A DNA stretch of 28,575 nt. Source: JBBRSL01 sp038245435. GTDB lineage: Bacteria > Patescibacteriota > Saccharimonadia > Saccharimonadales > CAIOMD01. The stretch is from assembly GCA_038245435.1 (NCBI GenBank), contig JBBRSL010000010.1:1-28575 (forward strand), read 5' to 3'. The position numbers were made by a program, and so were the translations under genes. The notes beneath the pieces were generated by a model. That model was not told where the DNA came from, searched no databases, and was given only the letters and a program-made list of their open reading frames with translations. Of this stretch, positions 26,893-28,575 are shown piece after piece (within the stretch, counting starts at the first letter, position 1; every line of letters begins with the position of its first letter).

Positions 26893-27453
26893 ATGGCACA
26901 TATTCAAGTAATTGTTGGGAGCACTCGCCCAGGCCGTGTTGGTCGTAAAATAGCTGATTGGTACGTTAATAGCTTGGAGCTTCCAGCTGGTTCAACGGTT
27001 GAAGTTGTCGACCTCGCTGAAGTAGCCTTACCATTCTTAGACGAAGCAATGCCAGCTATGTATGGGCAGTATGCAAACGATCACACAAAAGCGTGGGCAG
27101 CAACTATCGCGAAGGCTGATGGCTATGTTTTTGTAACACCAGAGTACAATCACGCGCCAAGCCCAGTGCTATTGAACGCTATTAGCTTTCTAAAGAACGA
27201 ATGGGCCTACAAGCCAGTCGCTTTTGTCGGCTATGGTACCGTAGGTGCGGCACGTGCAATCGAACACCTAGTCTCAGTTGCATCAGAACTACAAATGGTA
27301 CCACTACGCGAACGCGTTTGGGTGAACGAACCATGGGCAAACGTTAGCGAAGCTGGCGATGTTGATACTGACGGCGTAAAAGGCGGTGACCCAACCGGCC
27401 AAGTTGCAGAGCTTATTAAGTGGGCAGAAGCAACCAAGAGTCTTCGCGCGTAA
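26893..27453 (+). CDS. NADPH-dependent FMN reductase (flavodoxin-like)
   Basis: The 186-aa flavodoxin-fold protein has the FMN-phosphate loop GSTRPGRVGRKIADW (residues 9-23), FVTPEYNHAPSPVLLNAI with the conserved PEYN motif, and FVGYGTVGAARAIEHL. Members reduce flavins, quinones, azo or nitro compounds, or chromate using NAD(P)H. GAGGAG lies 7-8 bases upstream of ATG 26893, so translation is Shine-Dalgarno driven. It is transcribed away from the HxlR regulator across direct repeats, the standard arrangement for electrophile-induced reductases. A strong terminator follows. Confidence 0.94.
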   Translation: MAHIQVIVGSTRPGRVGRKIADWYVNSLELPAGSTVEVVDLAEVALPFLDEAMPAMYGQYANDHTKAWAATIAKADGYVFVTPEYNHAPSPVLLNAISFLKNEWAYKPVAFVGYGTVGAARAIEHLVSVASELQMVPLRERVWVNEPWANVSEAGDVDTDGVKGGDPTGQVAELIKWAEATKSLRA

Positions 27454-27476
27454 TTAGACAAAATCTGATAAACGTT

Positions 27477-27504
27477 AAAAACCCTCCGAATGCGGAGGGT
27501 TTTT
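27477..27504. terminator. Strong intrinsic terminator
   Basis: AAAAACCCTCCG pairs perfectly with CGGAGGGTTTTT (12 bp) around a 4-base AATG loop. The symmetric A/T tracts allow action in both directions. It closes the FMN reductase transcript. Confidence 0.92.
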
Positions 27505-27564
27505 AAATACGTATAGTTTTTAGTATAGTGCTACTAAGAACAAACCATAAAACTAGGAACTAAA

Positions 27565-28443
27565 ATGGATGAAAATAATCCGCTAGACCCACAAGCATCT
27601 CAACCAAATCAGAATCCTGCTCCACAACCAGTGGTACCGACCGACCAGTTTTTCCAACCGAGCGTTAATCCTGCAGCGACACCCGTACCGGTTAACCCGA
27701 CTGTGGAACCGACCGTAGTGACTCCGCAGGCAGCACAGCAGCCTATTGAGCAACCAGTAACAGTTCAGCCAGTGCAGAATACTACCCAACCAGAAGCATC
27801 TGCGCAGTCACCACAACCAATTGTCGGCGATCAAGCCCCTCAGCCTCAACAGCCACCGGCGCCGGTTGCAGAACACCAGACTGACACGCTTGGCATCATT
27901 AGCATTGTGTTGTTTTTCGTATTTAGTTTGGCAGGCTTAATTGTCGGAATTATTGGTATTCGTCGCGCCAAAAAGCGTGGCTATAGTGCAACGCTTTCAA
28001 TTATTGGCACCGTACTTAACGGGGTGGCTATGTCGTTCGTAGCACTTATTTTGCCATTGCTTGTAATAACGACGTTCAGCGGTATTCAACAAAAAGGTCG
28101 CGATACAGAGCGCCAAACAGATATCAGGGCAATCCATGGCCAACTAGAGGCCTACTATGCACAAAAAGGGGCTTATCCGCTCTTAACTGAGTTAAATGAC
28201 AGCTCCTGGCGCCAGACTAATATGTCGAGCCTAGGCACAACTGCACTCACTGACCCTCGTAATGAAACCGACAGCGCATTAAAGAGTGCGCCCACAGCAG
28301 GTGCCTATAGCTACCAGGTATATGAAGTAGATAATATTACGCCTTGTACCATTGCAGCTAAGTGTGCAAAATATACGCTTACGGCGACGCTCGATGGTAG
28401 CATAAATGGCAGTAATACGTATATAAAAACAAGTTTGAATTAG
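27565..28443 (+). CDS. DUF4190-type membrane protein with a C-terminal pilin-like domain
   Basis: The 292-aa protein has three parts. Residues 1-105 are Pro/Gln/Val-rich and disordered. Residues 107-172 hold two transmembrane helices with the DUF4190 pattern LGIISIVLFFVFSLAGLIVGIIGIRRAKK (in pieces) and a SIIGTVLNGVAM repeat. The C-terminal extracytoplasmic domain begins QQKGRDTERQTDIRAI and HGQLEAYYAQKGAYP (residues 176-205), the 'R...r..di..i..ale.Yy...g.YP' pattern that follows the first helix in type IV pilins and pseudopilins. Two cysteines (C261 and C267) may form a disulfide. No N-terminal prepilin cleavage site is present; the second DUF4190 helix takes the place of the pilin helix. 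AGGA lies about 8 bases before the ATG. Confidence 0.84.
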   Translation: MDENNPLDPQASQPNQNPAPQPVVPTDQFFQPSVNPAATPVPVNPTVEPTVVTPQAAQQPIEQPVTVQPVQNTTQPEASAQSPQPIVGDQAPQPQQPPAPVAEHQTDTLGIISIVLFFVFSLAGLIVGIIGIRRAKKRGYSATLSIIGTVLNGVAMSFVALILPLLVITTFSGIQQKGRDTERQTDIRAIHGQLEAYYAQKGAYPLLTELNDSSWRQTNMSSLGTTALTDPRNETDSALKSAPTAGAYSYQVYEVDNITPCTIAAKCAKYTLTATLDGSINGSNTYIKTSLN

Positions 28444-28444
28444 C

Positions 28445-28575
28445 CTAAAGCTTTTTCTGCGAGCGTAGTACATATGAGCCGAGTACTTCGCGGGGGATCC
28501 ACAGCGCAAGTGAGCGAGTCCATATTTGGTCTGAATCTTCATCAAAGGATTTTGGCAAATCTTCAGGAATGATTG
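28445..28575 (-). CDS. 3' end of an unidentified gene (runs off window)
   Basis: On the minus strand an open frame enters from the right edge and ends at TAG (28445-28447), giving about 43 codons. The readable part includes PEDLPKSFDEDSDQIWTRS and LALWIPREVLGSYVLRSQ, with normal-looking composition. It ends 1 base beyond the stop of the convergent DUF4190-pilin gene, the tight spacing seen at other convergent pairs here. No family can be assigned from this piece. A different minus-strand frame at 28279-28545 overlaps the pilin-like gene and is judged a shadow. Confidence 0.5.
   Translation of the reverse strand, partial: IIPEDLPKSFDEDSDQIWTRSLALWIPREVLGSYVLRSQKKL

Noticed and set aside
28279..28545. 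Minus-strand 88-codon frame
   Set aside because: It is antisense to the end of the pilin-like gene. The other minus frame ending at 28445 runs to the window edge and avoids that overlap.

Overview
The window looks like a stretch of a Patescibacteria (CPR) chromosome, most likely Candidatus Saccharibacteria (TM7). The reasons are the very tight gene packing, the many short single-pass membrane proteins of unknown function, an archaeal-type compact AspRS, a heliorhodopsin, and several small proteins that resemble uncharacterised CPR families. The standard genetic code fits every gene (UGA acts as stop). No rRNA, intact tRNA, CRISPR array or transposase was seen. The phylum assignment is an inference from gene content. 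No spacer between genes exceeds 300 bases.

Region by region. Bases 1-790: a minus-strand operon of antitoxin, RelE/ParE toxin and a cut-off YdeI-family gene. It is followed by a detached 3' piece of tRNA-Leu(UAA) that begins in the anticodon loop, the usual footprint of integration into a tRNA gene. Bases 835-2154: a winged-helix regulator with a 69-aa Gly/Ala-rich partner, a divergent 57-aa basic protein, and a bacterial PH-domain membrane protein. Bases 2250-3017: a heliorhodopsin with H23, H80, E107 and K241. Bases 3061-5539: a redox/sulfur locus with a Fur-family regulator, anchored rhodanese, glutaredoxin, DUF2892 protein, FMN-binding PNPOx-like protein and OmdA-domain protein on the minus strand, and a second rhodanese divergent across a perfect 8-3-8 palindrome. 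Bases 5602-9967: a CxxC protein coupled to a GH15-like hydrolase, two anchored envelope proteins, and a 457-aa acidic low-complexity protein. Bases 10006-13709: a Kef-type antiporter, a 30-aa micro-protein, a DsbA-like oxidoreductase and a CNNM/CBS protein. Bases 13738-16752: AspRS, an AlkA-like glycosylase, a small membrane protein and a cysteine-free MutY-like glycosylase. Bases 16767-21669: two envelope proteins, an MscS channel, MurC, an MFS transporter and a two-TM protein. Bases 21721-28575: a CPR-type anchored protein, a 65-aa protein with strong expression signals, an ABC-2 exporter pair, a dihydrouridine synthase, a GC-rich two-TM mini-protein, an HxlR/FMN-reductase divergent pair, a DUF4190-pilin-like fusion, and the 3' end of one more gene.

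The strongest window-wide pattern is how genes start. Many first-in-transcript genes have a TATAAT-like -10 box, often extended with TGn, ending only 6-8 bases before the start codon and with no Shine-Dalgarno sequence. That spacing puts the transcription start on or next to the initiation codon, so their mRNAs should be leaderless. Genes inside operons and several small, apparently highly expressed genes carry clear Shine-Dalgarno sequences instead. This pattern fixes several starts (AspRS at 13738, AlkA at 15665, HxlR at 26778, ABC ATPase at 22745) that differ from the longest open frame.

Compaction is extreme: ATGA start/stop overlaps at 4795, 6018 and 15940, and convergent genes sharing their stop codons at 15042-15045 and 17671-17674. 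Functionally the window leans toward envelope homeostasis, thiol redox control and base-excision repair, as expected for an ultrasmall, probably host-associated cell.
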